A stretch of DNA of 57,252 nucleotides, taken from Eubacteriales bacterium (lineage in GTDB: Bacteria; Bacillota; Clostridia; Peptostreptococcales; Anaerovoracaceae). Under the pieces are notes generated by a model that was not told the origin of the DNA, ran no database searches, and was given only the letters and a program-made list of their open reading frames with translations. Shown piece after piece: positions 5,822 through 14,445 of this stretch; within the stretch, counting starts at the first letter, position 1, and every line of letters starts with the position of its first letter. Position numbers and translations under genes: made by a program. The stretch lies in NCBI GenBank assembly GCA_029009055.1, contig JAQXJR010000041.1:1-57252 (forward strand), in the 5' to 3' direction.

Positions 5822-7818
5822 ACATTAAAGATCTTCTGAAGCCGGAATCTATTCTGATAAACGCGGACGTTAAGACTAAGGACGAAGCGATCCGCACCCT
5901 TATCGACCTCCATGATAAGGCCGGAAATATCAGCGATAAGGAAGTTTACACAGAGGGCATCCTGAAGAGGGAGAGCGAGAGCACGACAGCTGTAGGAGAG
6001 GGAATCGCCATTCCTCACTGTAAGAGCGGGGCTGTGGCTCATCCTGGCCTGACAGCGATGACGGTCCCTGAGGGCATAGACTATGGCGCGCCTGACGGGA
6101 AGCCATCCAACCTCATATTCATGATCGCGGCGCCACTCGACGGCGACCTGCACCTGGAGGTCCTGTCCAGACTGATGACACTTCTCATGGATCTGGACCT
6201 GAGGCAGAAGCTTCTCACGGCTAAGTCCGGTCAGGAGTTCCTGGACATGCTGACTGAGGCTGAGAAGGCTAAGTATCCTGATGAAGTCGTGGATGAACCT
6301 GAAGATAGCGCAAAGCCGGAAGCAGCTGAGGCCCAGGCCGAACCTGATGACCACTACAGAGTCCTGGCAGTGACAGCCTGCCCGACAGGAATAGCTCATA
6401 CATACATGGCTGCCGAAGCCTTGAACCAGAAGGCTAAGGAGATGGACATTCCTATTAAGGTAGAGACTAACGGATCCGGAGGAGCTAAGAACATCCTCAC
6501 GCCGGAAGAGATAGAGCAGGCTGAAGCCATAATAATCGCTGCGGATAAGAACGTAGAGATGGCCCGTTTCGATGGTAAGAAACTGCTGTCGACTAAGGTG
6601 GCTGACGGTATAAATAAGCCGGAAGAGCTCATAAACGAAGCCTTAAGCGATGATACACCTATATATCACCATAAGGGTGGTGGAGCTCATGTTAAGTCTT
6701 CAGGCGAGCCTGAAAGCGCGGGACATAAGATCTATAAACACCTGATGAACGGTGTTTCCCACATGCTCCCGTTCGTTATCGGAGGCGGCATCCTTATAGC
6801 TATAGCCTTCCTGATAGATACTATAGCCGGAGCTCCGAGGGACGGAAACTTTGGAACATACACGGCAGCGGCGGCTTTCTTTAAGGCTATCGGCGGAGTA
6901 GCATTCAACTTCATGCTCCCGGTGCTCGCGGGATTCATAGCTGAGTCCATAGCGGACAGGCCGGGACTGGCGGTCGGCTTCACAGGCGGCTCTATCGCTA
7001 CGCTGGGCTGCACGTTCGCGAGCCCTACAGGGGATACGGCAGCTGTTTCAGGCTTCCTGGGAGCCCTGCTCGCAGGATTCATCGGTGGACTTATAGTCAT
7101 ATTGCTGCGGAAACTCTTTGCTTGGCTTCCTGAGACCATAGCCCGCATGATGCCTGTACTCATCATCCCGGTGCTCGGCGTGCTCTTAATGGGAATGTTC
7201 ATGTGCGCTATTAACCCGGTAGTCGGGCTTCTGAACACAGGTCTTACTAACGCCCTTAAGTCCATGAACGGCACATCATCCATCCTGCTCGGCGCTATAG
7301 TAGCCGGCATGATGGCTATAGATATGGGAGGACCTTTCAATAAGGCATCGTACATATTCGGTACCATGATGCTGTCAGAAGGCGTGTATAACATCATGGC
7401 AGCAGTTATGATAGGAGGCATGATCCCTCCTATCGCTATCGCCCTTTCCACTACGTTCTTTAAGAATCGCTGGACAGAGAACGAGCGTAAATCAGGGCCT
7501 GTGAACTACGTCATGGGACTTTGCTTCATAACAGAAGGAGCTATACCTTACGCGGCGGCTGACCCGCTGAGAGTCATTCCAGCCTGCATAGTAGGATCAG
7601 CGATAAGCGGCGCTATGTCCATGGCATTCGGCTGCGAGCTCATGGCACCTCATGGCGGAATATTCGTATTCCCGGTAGTTACGCACGTAGTAGGCTACCT
7701 GATCGCTCTCGTAGTTGGATCTTTGGTCAGCATGGTCCTGCTCTCGCTTCTGAAGAAAAAGAAGACTGATGAAGAGCAGAAGGATGAGGGCTCAGGAGAA
7801 GGCCTGGTGCTCGAATAA
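5818..7818 (+). CDS. fruA: Fructose-specific PTS transporter, EIIABC fusion
   Basis: A 666-residue membrane permease that imports fructose and phosphorylates it to fructose 1-phosphate. The start chosen is ATG 5818, coupled to fruK; a longer frame upstream lies inside fruK and is not used. Order of domains: EIIA (about 1-150) with phospho-His H67 in AIPHCKS; an acidic Ala/Glu/Pro linker; EIIB (about 180-285) with phospho-Cys C188 in VTACPTGIAHTYM; then EIIC from about 315 with eight or more membrane segments, GGILIAIAF and the AIDMGGPFNKASY region. It ends in a charged tail. Phosphate comes from HPr and enzyme I encoded just downstream. Confidence 0.95.
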   Translation: MNIKDLLKPESILINADVKTKDEAIRTLIDLHDKAGNISDKEVYTEGILKRESESTTAVGEGIAIPHCKSGAVAHPGLTAMTVPEGIDYGAPDGKPSNLIFMIAAPLDGDLHLEVLSRLMTLLMDLDLRQKLLTAKSGQEFLDMLTEAEKAKYPDEVVDEPEDSAKPEAAEAQAEPDDHYRVLAVTACPTGIAHTYMAAEALNQKAKEMDIPIKVETNGSGGAKNILTPEEIEQAEAIIIAADKNVEMARFDGKKLLSTKVADGINKPEELINEALSDDTPIYHHKGGGAHVKSSGEPESAGHKIYKHLMNGVSHMLPFVIGGGILIAIAFLIDTIAGAPRDGNFGTYTAAAAFFKAIGGVAFNFMLPVLAGFIAESIADRPGLAVGFTGGSIATLGCTFASPTGDTAAVSGFLGALLAGFIGGLIVILLRKLFAWLPETIARMMPVLIIPVLGVLLMGMFMCAINPVVGLLNTGLTNALKSMNGTSSILLGAIVAGMMAIDMGGPFNKASYIFGTMMLSEGVYNIMAAVMIGGMIPPIAIALSTTFFKNRWTENERKSGPVNYVMGLCFITEGAIPYAAADPLRVIPACIVGSAISGAMSMAFGCELMAPHGGIFVFPVVTHVVGYLIALVVGSLVSMVLLSLLKKKKTDEEQKDEGSGEGLVLE

Positions 7819-7874
7819 TAAGTTAATCTTTGCTGGAGGATCATATCCCCGCGAATTAAATAAGGAGGCATATT

Positions 7875-8138
7875 TTGATTTCTAAGAAAGTTACGATCGT
7901 GGATCCTGAAGGATTCCATATGAGACCGGCTAGTAAGTTCTCTGCTGAGATGGCTAAGTTCCAGGCGAACATCACTATAGAGGCTGATGGCAAGCAGGCA
8001 AATGGTAAGAGCGTTATGACCCTGATCGCCAGCGGTTTTAAGGGCGGCACAGAAGTAGAAGTTAAGTGCGACGGTCCTGATGAGCAGGCTATGCTGGACA
8101 GGGCATGTGAGCTCATAGCTCTGGGCGCTGATATGTAG
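7875..8138 (+). CDS. ptsH: HPr, phosphocarrier protein of the PTS
   Basis: An 87-residue HPr starting at a TTG (7875) placed seven bases after a very strong TAAGGAGG; no nearby in-frame ATG fits. H15 in GFHMRPAS accepts phosphate from enzyme I and passes it to EIIA. S46 in NGKSVMTL is the regulatory site of HPr kinase, encoded two genes on, so this HPr can serve both transport and CcpA-type carbon signalling. It lies 56 bases after fruA and ends in a terminator, which should lower expression of the genes after it relative to HPr. Confidence 0.95.
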   Translation: MISKKVTIVDPEGFHMRPASKFSAEMAKFQANITIEADGKQANGKSVMTLIASGFKGGTEVEVKCDGPDEQAMLDRACELIALGADM

Positions 8139-8146
8139 TTTTTTCA

Positions 8147-8172
8147 GGGGACCCGGAAGGGCCCCCGTTTTT
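8147..8172 (+). terminator. Intrinsic terminator after ptsH
   Basis: GGGGACC, loop CGGAA, GGGCCCC, then a T run. It is probably partial, since ptsI begins 65 bases later with no clear promoter between them. Confidence 0.65.
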
Positions 8173-8237
8173 CGTTTTACATCGTTTTAGTCGGCGGCCG
8201 GCTTAAGGCTGGGCTAGCCGGTAGAAAGGAACGAGAT

Positions 8238-9935
8238 ATGCTTAAGGGGATAGCGGCGTCTGACGGCATCGGCATCGGTACTGTCGTGACAGTGAAAGAA
8301 ACAGAAATAAAGTATGAGCCTAGGGCTGTGGAAGATAAGGAAGCCGAGAAGAAGAGACTTAAGGACGCTATTGCGGACTTCCTGACCCGGACGCAGGCTC
8401 TGGCTGAGCAGATGGAGAAGTCTGTGAACGCTAAGGACGCTGAGATAATGTACGGCCACATAGCCATGATGTCAGACCCATTCATGGGCCAGCAAATGGA
8501 AGAGCAGATAGACTCAGGAGCATGCGCTGAGAGCGCTGCCGAGACAGTCCTCAACATGTTCCGTGACATGTTCGCCGCGGCGGATGATGAGCTCACGAAG
8601 CAGAGGGCCACAGATGTGGAAGATATAAAGACCAGGCTGCTTAAGATACTGCTCGGCATAGAGGACACAGACCTCGCCAGCCTTCCACCTGATAATATAC
8701 TGGTGACGAGAGATCTGACACCATCCATGACTGCCCAGATGAACCACGACAGCGTGGTCGGGATCGTAACAGAAAGCGGCGGCATGACGTCTCACTCGGC
8801 CATACTTTCCAGGGCTTTGGAGATCCCTGCCGTGCTGAGCGTTAAGGACGCCGTGAGCATCCTTGAGGACGGAAGCAGAGTCATAGTAGACGGGCTTAAG
8901 GGAGAAGTCCTGGAAGGGCCAGCGGAGGAAGACTTTGCTGAATATAAGAAAGCAGAGGAGAAGTTCCTCGCCGAGAAAGAAGCACTTAAGGCTTATATAG
9001 GCCGCGAGACCCTGACAGCCGACGGCATCCATAAGGAAGTATTTTGCAATATAGGAAACCCGGATGACGCCAGGACTGCCAGAGAGCGCGACGGAGAAGG
9101 AGTCGGCCTCTTCAGGACAGAATTCCTCTTCATGGACGCTGACAGCATCCCGAGCGAGGAGGACCAATATAAGGCGTATAAGAAAGCCTGTGTGAACCTG
9201 CAGGGGAAGACGGTCATAATCCGCACCCTGGACGTGGGCGGAGATAAAGAGATCTCCTACATGAACATCCCTAAGGAGGAGAACCCGTTCCTGGGCTACA
9301 GGGCCATCCGCTGGTGCCTCGACCATCCTGAAGAATACGAGAAGCAGCTAAGGGCTCTCATCCGCGCTAACGCTGATACCGGCGGCAATCTCTGGATCAT
9401 GGTCCCTATGGTGACATCTGTCGCTGAGATAAAGGCTGTTCGTTCCTTAGCAAAGTCTATCTGTGACGACCTGGCTCTGCCTATGCCGAAGATCGGCAGC
9501 ATGATAGAGACGCCGGCAGCCTTCATAATGGCCGATAAGCTGGCTGGATACTGCGATTTCTTCAGCATCGGGACTAACGACCTGACCCAGTACGTCATGG
9601 CTTCCGACAGGGGAAACAGTAAGGTAGCTTATTTATATAACACATATGACCCGGCTGTTTTGAGAGCTATTAAGGGCGTAATAGAGGCAGGTAAGAAAGC
9701 TGGCATAACTGTAGGAATGTGCGGGGAAGCGGCAGCTGCGCCGGAGCTTATCCCATTATTGATAAGTTTCGGTCTGGACGAATTCTCTGTTTCTCCGACA
9801 TCCGTGCTCAGGACGAGAGCTGAGATAGCCCGCTGGACTAAGGATGAGGCTGACAGGGTAGCAGGCGCTGTCATGGAGCTTGAGACAGCTGAAGAGGTTA
9901 AGGAATACCTGGATAGGGAGCTTGCCAGGGGCTAG
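8238..9935 (+). CDS. ptsI: Enzyme I of the PTS (phosphoenolpyruvate-protein phosphotransferase)
   Basis: A 565-residue cytoplasmic protein that takes phosphate from phosphoenolpyruvate and hands it to HPr. It starts MLKGIAASDGIGIG with AGAAAGGAACG upstream. The phospho-histidine is H186 in GGMTSHSAILSRALEIPAV. The C-terminal PEP-binding barrel shows VGLFRTEFLFM, RTLDVGGDKE, GTNDLTQYVMASDR and the catalytic Cys in GMCGEAAA. Length is as expected for the family. Placement next to the fructose permease and HPr gives a self-contained relay. Confidence 0.96.
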   Translation: MLKGIAASDGIGIGTVVTVKETEIKYEPRAVEDKEAEKKRLKDAIADFLTRTQALAEQMEKSVNAKDAEIMYGHIAMMSDPFMGQQMEEQIDSGACAESAAETVLNMFRDMFAAADDELTKQRATDVEDIKTRLLKILLGIEDTDLASLPPDNILVTRDLTPSMTAQMNHDSVVGIVTESGGMTSHSAILSRALEIPAVLSVKDAVSILEDGSRVIVDGLKGEVLEGPAEEDFAEYKKAEEKFLAEKEALKAYIGRETLTADGIHKEVFCNIGNPDDARTARERDGEGVGLFRTEFLFMDADSIPSEEDQYKAYKKACVNLQGKTVIIRTLDVGGDKEISYMNIPKEENPFLGYRAIRWCLDHPEEYEKQLRALIRANADTGGNLWIMVPMVTSVAEIKAVRSLAKSICDDLALPMPKIGSMIETPAAFIMADKLAGYCDFFSIGTNDLTQYVMASDRGNSKVAYLYNTYDPAVLRAIKGVIEAGKKAGITVGMCGEAAAAPELIPLLISFGLDEFSVSPTSVLRTRAEIARWTKDEADRVAGAVMELETAEEVKEYLDRELARG

Positions 9936-10016
9936 AGCTCGCGGAACCCGCTGCTGGCGGCGTCTTACCAGTTGGTCCGGACGCTAGAATTGTTTTTAAG
10001 ACCTGGAGGATGGCAC

Positions 10017-10976
10017 ATGGAAACTATGAAGAAGCCGCGAGTAACGGTTAAGGAGCTTAAGGAGAGATTCGACTTAAGGGATCTGCTTCCTGAAATAGAT
10101 ATGGATCAGCGCGAGATCAGCGTGACGGAAGTGAACAGGCCGGGGCTCCAGCTGGCGGGATTCTTTAAGTATTTCTCCAGCGACCGGGTGCAGATATTCG
10201 GTAATCTGGAGACCGCTTATATTAAGTCCGTCCGCGAATCAGAACGCGCGTCCGGTAAGTCTGAGCTCGATGAAAACTATAGGAAACTCGCGGCTGAGGG
10301 CGTGCCTTGCGTGATATTCGCCAGAGGCTTGCGGCCGGAGGCAGAGCTGCTTAATATTTGCTCGGAAGAAGGCGTTCCGGTCCTGGTTTCTGATAAGGCT
10401 ACTACTGACATCGCGGCTGGGATAATAGGCTGGCTTAAGGACAGGATGGCGCCATCGATCATGGTCCACGGCGTTTTCGTGGATGTTTTCGGCGAGGGCG
10501 TGCTCATAAGAGGTGAGAGCGGCATAGGTAAGTCAGAAGTCGCTCTGGAGCTAATCAGGCGCGGCCACAGGCTGGTAGCGGATGACGCTGTAGTTTTAAG
10601 GAGGCCGACTGACGACCTGGTGGAAGGTACATCCGCTGAACTCACCCGCTTCTTCCTGGAACTAAGAGGAATCGGCATAATAAACGTCGAAGAAATGTAC
10701 GGTGTCGAGAGCGTCAGGCGGAAGAAGAACCTGGATATGATCATAGACATGGTGGTTTGGAATGACGACACCGAGGCTTTCGACCGCATAGGTCTCTACA
10801 CAGATCATGAGGATGTCCTAGGTGTTAGCGTCCCTAAGTACAGGGTGCCTGTGAAGCCTGGGCGGAACATAGCTGTGATAGTTGAGGGCGCGGCTGTGAA
10901 TAACAGGGCCAGGAAGATGGGATATAACGCGGCTGAGGAGCTGAATAACAGGCAGGTATGTCCGGACGACCTGTAA
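10017..10976 (+). CDS. hprK: HPr kinase/phosphorylase
   Basis: A 319-residue protein. I start it at ATG 10017, seven bases after GGAGG; an upstream TTG has no site. The N-terminal domain (about 1-125) is followed by the kinase core with H151 in MVHGVFVDVFGEGV, Walker A GESGIGKS at 166-173, VADDAVVLRR, and the signature ELRGIGIINVEEMYG. It phosphorylates HPr on S46 using ATP or pyrophosphate and reverses the reaction, so it links carbon status to catabolite repression and inducer control. Co-location with its substrate gene is less common than the usual hprK-lgt pairing in Bacilli. Confidence 0.95.
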   Translation: METMKKPRVTVKELKERFDLRDLLPEIDMDQREISVTEVNRPGLQLAGFFKYFSSDRVQIFGNLETAYIKSVRESERASGKSELDENYRKLAAEGVPCVIFARGLRPEAELLNICSEEGVPVLVSDKATTDIAAGIIGWLKDRMAPSIMVHGVFVDVFGEGVLIRGESGIGKSEVALELIRRGHRLVADDAVVLRRPTDDLVEGTSAELTRFFLELRGIGIINVEEMYGVESVRRKKNLDMIIDMVVWNDDTEAFDRIGLYTDHEDVLGVSVPKYRVPVKPGRNIAVIVEGAAVNNRARKMGYNAAEELNNRQVCPDDL

Positions 10977-11043
10977 GCTCAGGTGACATGTGAGTTGGCT
11001 GAGCATGCCAGCCAGCTGCCTGCGGATATTTTTGGAGGAAGTA

Positions 11044-11934
11044 ATGACAGTTGAAGAAGCTGCTAAGATAGTAGATGATATAAATAATGTGGCCAGGCCG
11101 GATAAGGACCAGGAGTTCATGCTCATAGAAGCCCTGGAATACCTGATCAGGGAGACTCATGACACACGCTGGATGACGGAACTGGGCGGCTACTATTATG
11201 AGAAGAACGATTTCGACTTAGCCCTAAAGTACTACGAAATGGCTGATTCATACGGCGATAAGTGGGTGCCGGAAGGGCTGGGATACATCTGGTATTATGG
11301 GAGGACCGGGACTAAGGACTATGAGAAAGCTTATAAGTATTTCTCTAAGGCGGCGGCGAATGGCCGCCTCCAGTCTAAGATAAAACTGGCTGACATGTAT
11401 AAGAACGGCTATTACGTGGACCAGGACCTTAAGAAGTACGACGAGCTCATAGAGGAATGCTATGAGCAGGTGAAGGACAGCAGGTACCTGGGCGAGCCGA
11501 AGCCCGAAGTCTTCACCCGTCTAGCTCATATAAGGACAGAAGAGGGTCGGACGGATGACGCCATAGACCTTTATCTGGAAGCAAAGGATTTCCTGGCCCA
11601 GCGTATAGTTTACACCATGTTTTTCGGCGATTTCAGCATCATGAAATGGCTGATAAACGACCTGTATGAGCTGATGGAAATAGACCTGGCTGACCTGGAT
11701 CTCTACGACTTATATTATTTGCTGAAGAAGCCATATGATGTGGCTTTCTATTACATGGGAGTAAAACACGAGGTCCGGTCAGAAAAGGAAGAGGCGGGGA
11801 TGGCTGTATGCTTCGATGGTAAGTGGTTCCGCCAGATAGACGATTTCATAAAGTATGGGGAGATAGACGGCACGCCGATAGCGCAGATCTATGGTGACCT
11901 GTACGATTTCGACGCTGTGGAGGTGAATGCATGA
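11044..11934 (+). CDS. Sel1/TPR-like repeat protein
   Basis: A 296-residue protein starting at ATG 11044 behind TTGGAGGAAG; the longer upstream frame has no site. It is built of paired helices: YYYEKNDFDLALKYYEMAD, then GYIWYYGRTGTKDYEKAYKYFSKAA and LADMYKNGYYVDQDLKKYDEL, which match Sel1-like and TPR repeats over about residues 50-200. The last third is less regular. Such repeats act as scaffolds for protein contacts. Its stop overlaps the start of the J-domain-like gene (ATGA), so the two are coupled. It follows hprK by 67 bases. Function is unknown. Confidence 0.75.
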   Translation: MTVEEAAKIVDDINNVARPDKDQEFMLIEALEYLIRETHDTRWMTELGGYYYEKNDFDLALKYYEMADSYGDKWVPEGLGYIWYYGRTGTKDYEKAYKYFSKAAANGRLQSKIKLADMYKNGYYVDQDLKKYDELIEECYEQVKDSRYLGEPKPEVFTRLAHIRTEEGRTDDAIDLYLEAKDFLAQRIVYTMFFGDFSIMKWLINDLYELMEIDLADLDLYDLYYLLKKPYDVAFYYMGVKHEVRSEKEEAGMAVCFDGKWFRQIDDFIKYGEIDGTPIAQIYGDLYDFDAVEVNA

Positions 11935-12707
11935 CAGAAGCAGGTGAAGAGGGAGTTTCGGTAAGCCCGGAGCGAGAGCGCTACGAGCAGGTCTTGCTAA
12001 GACGCGATAATCTGCGTAAAGAGGCTGAGGAGATAAACCTGAGGTATATAGCTTTATTCGGGGAGCTGATGATCCGGTCGTTCGAGCTTAAGATAGAATG
12101 CATTAAGAAAAAGAAGATGATCGCCTACTGCCAGCGTTTTCAGAATAAGGGCCTGCCGGTCGATTTCACCGGGCTGGACACGTTCATAACTCAGGAGATG
12201 GCTTCGTATGATCAGCAGCTTAAGGCGCTCATGGCAGATGTGAAGACAGCAAAGTCGGGCCGTGAGATCTCTCCGCTGGATTATATGAAAATAAAGAAGA
12301 TATATTACCGGCTGGTGAAGAAGATCCACCCGGACCTCCATCCCGACCTGGCTGATGACGAACTGCTGAAGGATTACTGGAACAGGATCGTGAACGCATA
12401 TCAAAGGAACAGCCTTAAGGATCTTACGGAGTTGGAAGACCTGGTAGATCTGAGGCTGGAAGCGCTCGGCGTCGGATCCGGCTTTGCTGAGATCTCTGAC
12501 ATTAAGGAGAAGACTGAGCGGATCGAGAACGAGATAGTAGAGATCATATCGTCCGAGCCTTATGTCTATAAGATGGTCCTGAACGACCCTCAGGAAATAG
12601 AGGATAGGAAGCAGGAGTTCGAGGAGGATATAGAAGCCTATGAGGATTACAGTAAAGAGCTGGATCAGGTGCTTTCAGGCTTCGAGATAGAGAGGAATTT
12701 CTCATGA
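11931..12707 (+). CDS. J-domain-like protein with N-terminal coiled coil
   Basis: A 258-residue acidic, helical protein. Residues 14-105 form long charged helices. Around 113-165 the sequence reads like the core of a J domain: helix II YMKIKKIYYRLVKKIHPDL with the HPD tripeptide at 133-135, then helix III DYWNRIVNAYQ. HPD is the motif by which DnaJ proteins trigger Hsp70 ATP hydrolysis. A further helical, very acidic C-terminus follows, and no zinc or substrate domain of DnaJ is present. It overlaps both neighbours by four bases, so all three proteins are likely made in fixed proportion. DnaK partnership is an inference from the motif. Confidence 0.75.
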   Translation: MTEAGEEGVSVSPERERYEQVLLRRDNLRKEAEEINLRYIALFGELMIRSFELKIECIKKKKMIAYCQRFQNKGLPVDFTGLDTFITQEMASYDQQLKALMADVKTAKSGREISPLDYMKIKKIYYRLVKKIHPDLHPDLADDELLKDYWNRIVNAYQRNSLKDLTELEDLVDLRLEALGVGSGFAEISDIKEKTERIENEIVEIISSEPYVYKMVLNDPQEIEDRKQEFEEDIEAYEDYSKELDQVLSGFEIERNFS

Positions 12708-13096
12708 GTAATGACATCACAGTAAAGAAATCGGATCTGGCGAAAGCGATCGGTAACGGGTCGGTCACAGACATGCTGAAGCCTCTGGTCAGGGAGATCC
12801 ACCTGTTCGATACTTTTATCGCCGGCACCAGCTACCTGGAGGATAAGAGCGTGCTGGCAGGCGTGAGAGTCGATGATAAGGTGGCGCTTAAGAGGGAAGA
12901 TAATAAGTTCGACGATAAGGCCATCCTGGTCCTGAATGAAGAAGGGAAGAAGCTGGGTTATATACCTGAGAAGGATAACGAGATATTCGCCAGGCTCATG
13001 GACGCGGGTAAGCTGCTCTCGGGTAAGGTGAATGGCATAGAGAAGCAAGGCTCTTTCACTAAGATCGGCATAGGAATCTACCTGGTCGACTATTGA
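12704..13096 (+). CDS. HIRAN-domain protein
   Basis: A 130-residue protein with a short helical N-terminus and a HIRAN domain over about residues 35-125. Visible features are FDTFIAGTSYLED, ALKREDNKFDDKAILVLNE and KKLGYIPEKDNEIFARLMDAGK. HIRAN domains, known from HIP116/Rad5 helicases, bind DNA ends or 3' termini in eukaryotes; in bacteria they occur as small free proteins of unknown role. It is the last gene of the Sel1/J/HIRAN operon (ATGA overlap upstream; bidirectional terminator downstream). Confidence 0.85.
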   Translation: MSNDITVKKSDLAKAIGNGSVTDMLKPLVREIHLFDTFIAGTSYLEDKSVLAGVRVDDKVALKREDNKFDDKAILVLNEEGKKLGYIPEKDNEIFARLMDAGKLLSGKVNGIEKQGSFTKIGIGIYLVDY

Positions 13097-13119
13097 TTTA
13101 TTTAGCACATACAGCAAAG

Positions 13120-13160
13120 AAAAAACTCTGCGAAGCCTACCGGCGGCGCAGAGTTTTTTT
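13120..13160. terminator. Bidirectional terminator between the HIRAN operon and the convergent gene
   Basis: AAAAAACTCTGCG, 14-base loop, CGCAGAGTTTTTTT: an eight-pair stem with A and T runs on both sides, serving both strands. Confidence 0.85.
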
Positions 13161-13167
13161 AATAATG

Positions 13168-13728
13168 TTAATTATATGCCTTTAGGTAGAGAAGGGAGCG
13201 TAGCAGGTACCAGCTTGCGCTCAGGTATTTATCCTTATCGTTAAAGCTTCCTATATTCTTCTCTACCGGGGCGAATACGGCCTGCTGGATCACAGGCAGG
13301 TAGACTAAGAGCCATGTCGGCTCGTATTTCACCTGGAAGCCGTTAAGCTTACCGATCTGGTTTATAGCTTTGAATATAGGCGCCTTATACATGAAGCCTC
13401 CTTCGGCGAATGCGTAGAAAACGCATCTCTCCAGGGCTACAGGCGCGTCTAAGTCATCCTGCTCATCTCGTTTATTCACATACTGGTGGAAAGCCTTAAG
13501 TGTGGCAGGGGTCAGCTCACCGTCCAGTTCCATCCTCAGGTATTCGTCCATGATGTCGATGACCGCGTTCTCATATTTAGCGAGGATGTCCGCGGAAATA
13601 TCCAAGCTAAGAGGCTGGTCTCCATACGGGATCTCGTAATGATTATTTCCTGCTTTAGCCGCTTCCATTTTCTCATTCAGAAAAGCGATCTTATCGGCTC
13701 TGTTCATGAGCGCTATTTCGTTAGACAT
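13168..13728 (-). CDS. Uncharacterised conserved-looking protein
   Basis: A 186-residue soluble protein, MSNEIALMNRADKIAFLNEK at the start, with AAGGAGAAAAT before its ATG and its own promoter. It is mostly helical; the middle (YVNKRDEQDDLDAPVALERC) is charged and the end holds WLLVYLPVIQQAVFAPVEK and SASWYLLRSLLYLKAYN. No domain is recognised and there is no signal peptide or clear membrane segment. Well-formed expression signals and normal codon use argue that it is real. It converges on the HIRAN operon. Confidence 0.7.
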   Translation of the reverse strand: MSNEIALMNRADKIAFLNEKMEAAKAGNNHYEIPYGDQPLSLDISADILAKYENAVIDIMDEYLRMELDGELTPATLKAFHQYVNKRDEQDDLDAPVALERCVFYAFAEGGFMYKAPIFKAINQIGKLNGFQVKYEPTWLLVYLPVIQQAVFAPVEKNIGSFNDKDKYLSASWYLLRSLLYLKAYN

Positions 13729-13747
13729 ATTTTCTCCTTATTTTAAG

Positions 13748-13776
13748 ATTATATTTTTTCAAAAGTATGTGGTAAA
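13748..13776 (-). promoter_or_regulatory. Promoter of the uncharacterised 186-residue gene
   Basis: On the minus strand TTTACC, 17 bases, TATAAT, ending about 20 bases before the start codon, so the leader is very short. Confidence 0.65.
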
Positions 13777-13786
13777 ATCCGTTTCT

Positions 13787-14236
13787 TTATAAGGCGATTA
13801 TTCCCATGCATCCCAAGGTTATGAGGGCGCCCGCTATTATGAGGCCCAGGAATATCATCGGGATAGCTATCTTCATCCTGATTTCCAGCAGGGAAGCTAT
13901 GAATGCTCCGGTCCATGCTCCCGTTCCGGGAAGCGGGATAGCGACGAAGAGCATCAAGCCGATAGGACCATATTTCCTTACCTTAGCCGCCTTCTCGTGG
14001 AGCTTGTTCTCATATCTTTCTATAGTGCCCCTGAGCTTAGGGCTCTTCTTCTTCAGGAACTTAAATATATCCTTAATGAATATCATAATGAACGGTACAG
14101 GTATTATGTTTCCTATGAGGCAGATGATCATGGCTTCTAAAGGCTTGAAACCGGCGGCTATCGCGAATGGGATCCCGCCTCTCAGTTCTACCACCGGAAA
14201 CATAGATATCAGCAGTGTGGTTATTAGTTTCTTCAT
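13787..14236 (-). CDS. Small multidrug export protein (COG2426 family)
   Basis: A 149-residue membrane protein with about four hydrophobic segments. Early PVVELRGGIPFAIAAG and the later FVAIPLPGTGAWTGAFIAS are the paired motifs of the small multidrug export family; both resemble the re-entrant loops of DedA-like proteins. A basic cytoplasmic stretch (FLKKKSPKLRGTIERYENK) lies between them. Despite the family name, the transported substrate is not established. It lies 58 bases upstream of the 186-residue gene on the same strand, but that gene has its own promoter. Confidence 0.85.
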   Translation of the reverse strand: MKKLITTLLISMFPVVELRGGIPFAIAAGFKPLEAMIICLIGNIIPVPFIMIFIKDIFKFLKKKSPKLRGTIERYENKLHEKAAKVRKYGPIGLMLFVAIPLPGTGAWTGAFIASLLEIRMKIAIPMIFLGLIIAGALITLGCMGIIAL

Positions 14237-14380
14237 GCTTATTTCTTATATATCTGTTCGGCCATAGAGCCGGCATTTGCGTAATAAAAAATGTTTATCA
14301 CTAAAACGTAAACGAACATCTCTTTCATTATACAGTATTTTTATTTTCGGCGGTATTTTTTTGTAAAGGGTCAGTAAATC

Positions 14381-14408
14381 TTGAAAGGAAGCGGAAAAAT
14401 GTTATAAT
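14381..14408 (+). promoter_or_regulatory. Promoter of gmk-rpoZ-carboxypeptidase
   Basis: TTGAAA, 16 bases, TATAAT. Transcription should begin near 14415, which rules out the in-frame ATG at 14413 as the gmk start. Confidence 0.8.
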
Positions 14409-14445
14409 AATAATGTATATTGTTTTGAAGATACCGGAGAAGATA

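Noticed and set aside
5725-6399. 224-residue minus-strand frame opposite fruA
   Set aside because: Covered completely by the fruK end and the EIIA domain of fruA, with no expression signals.
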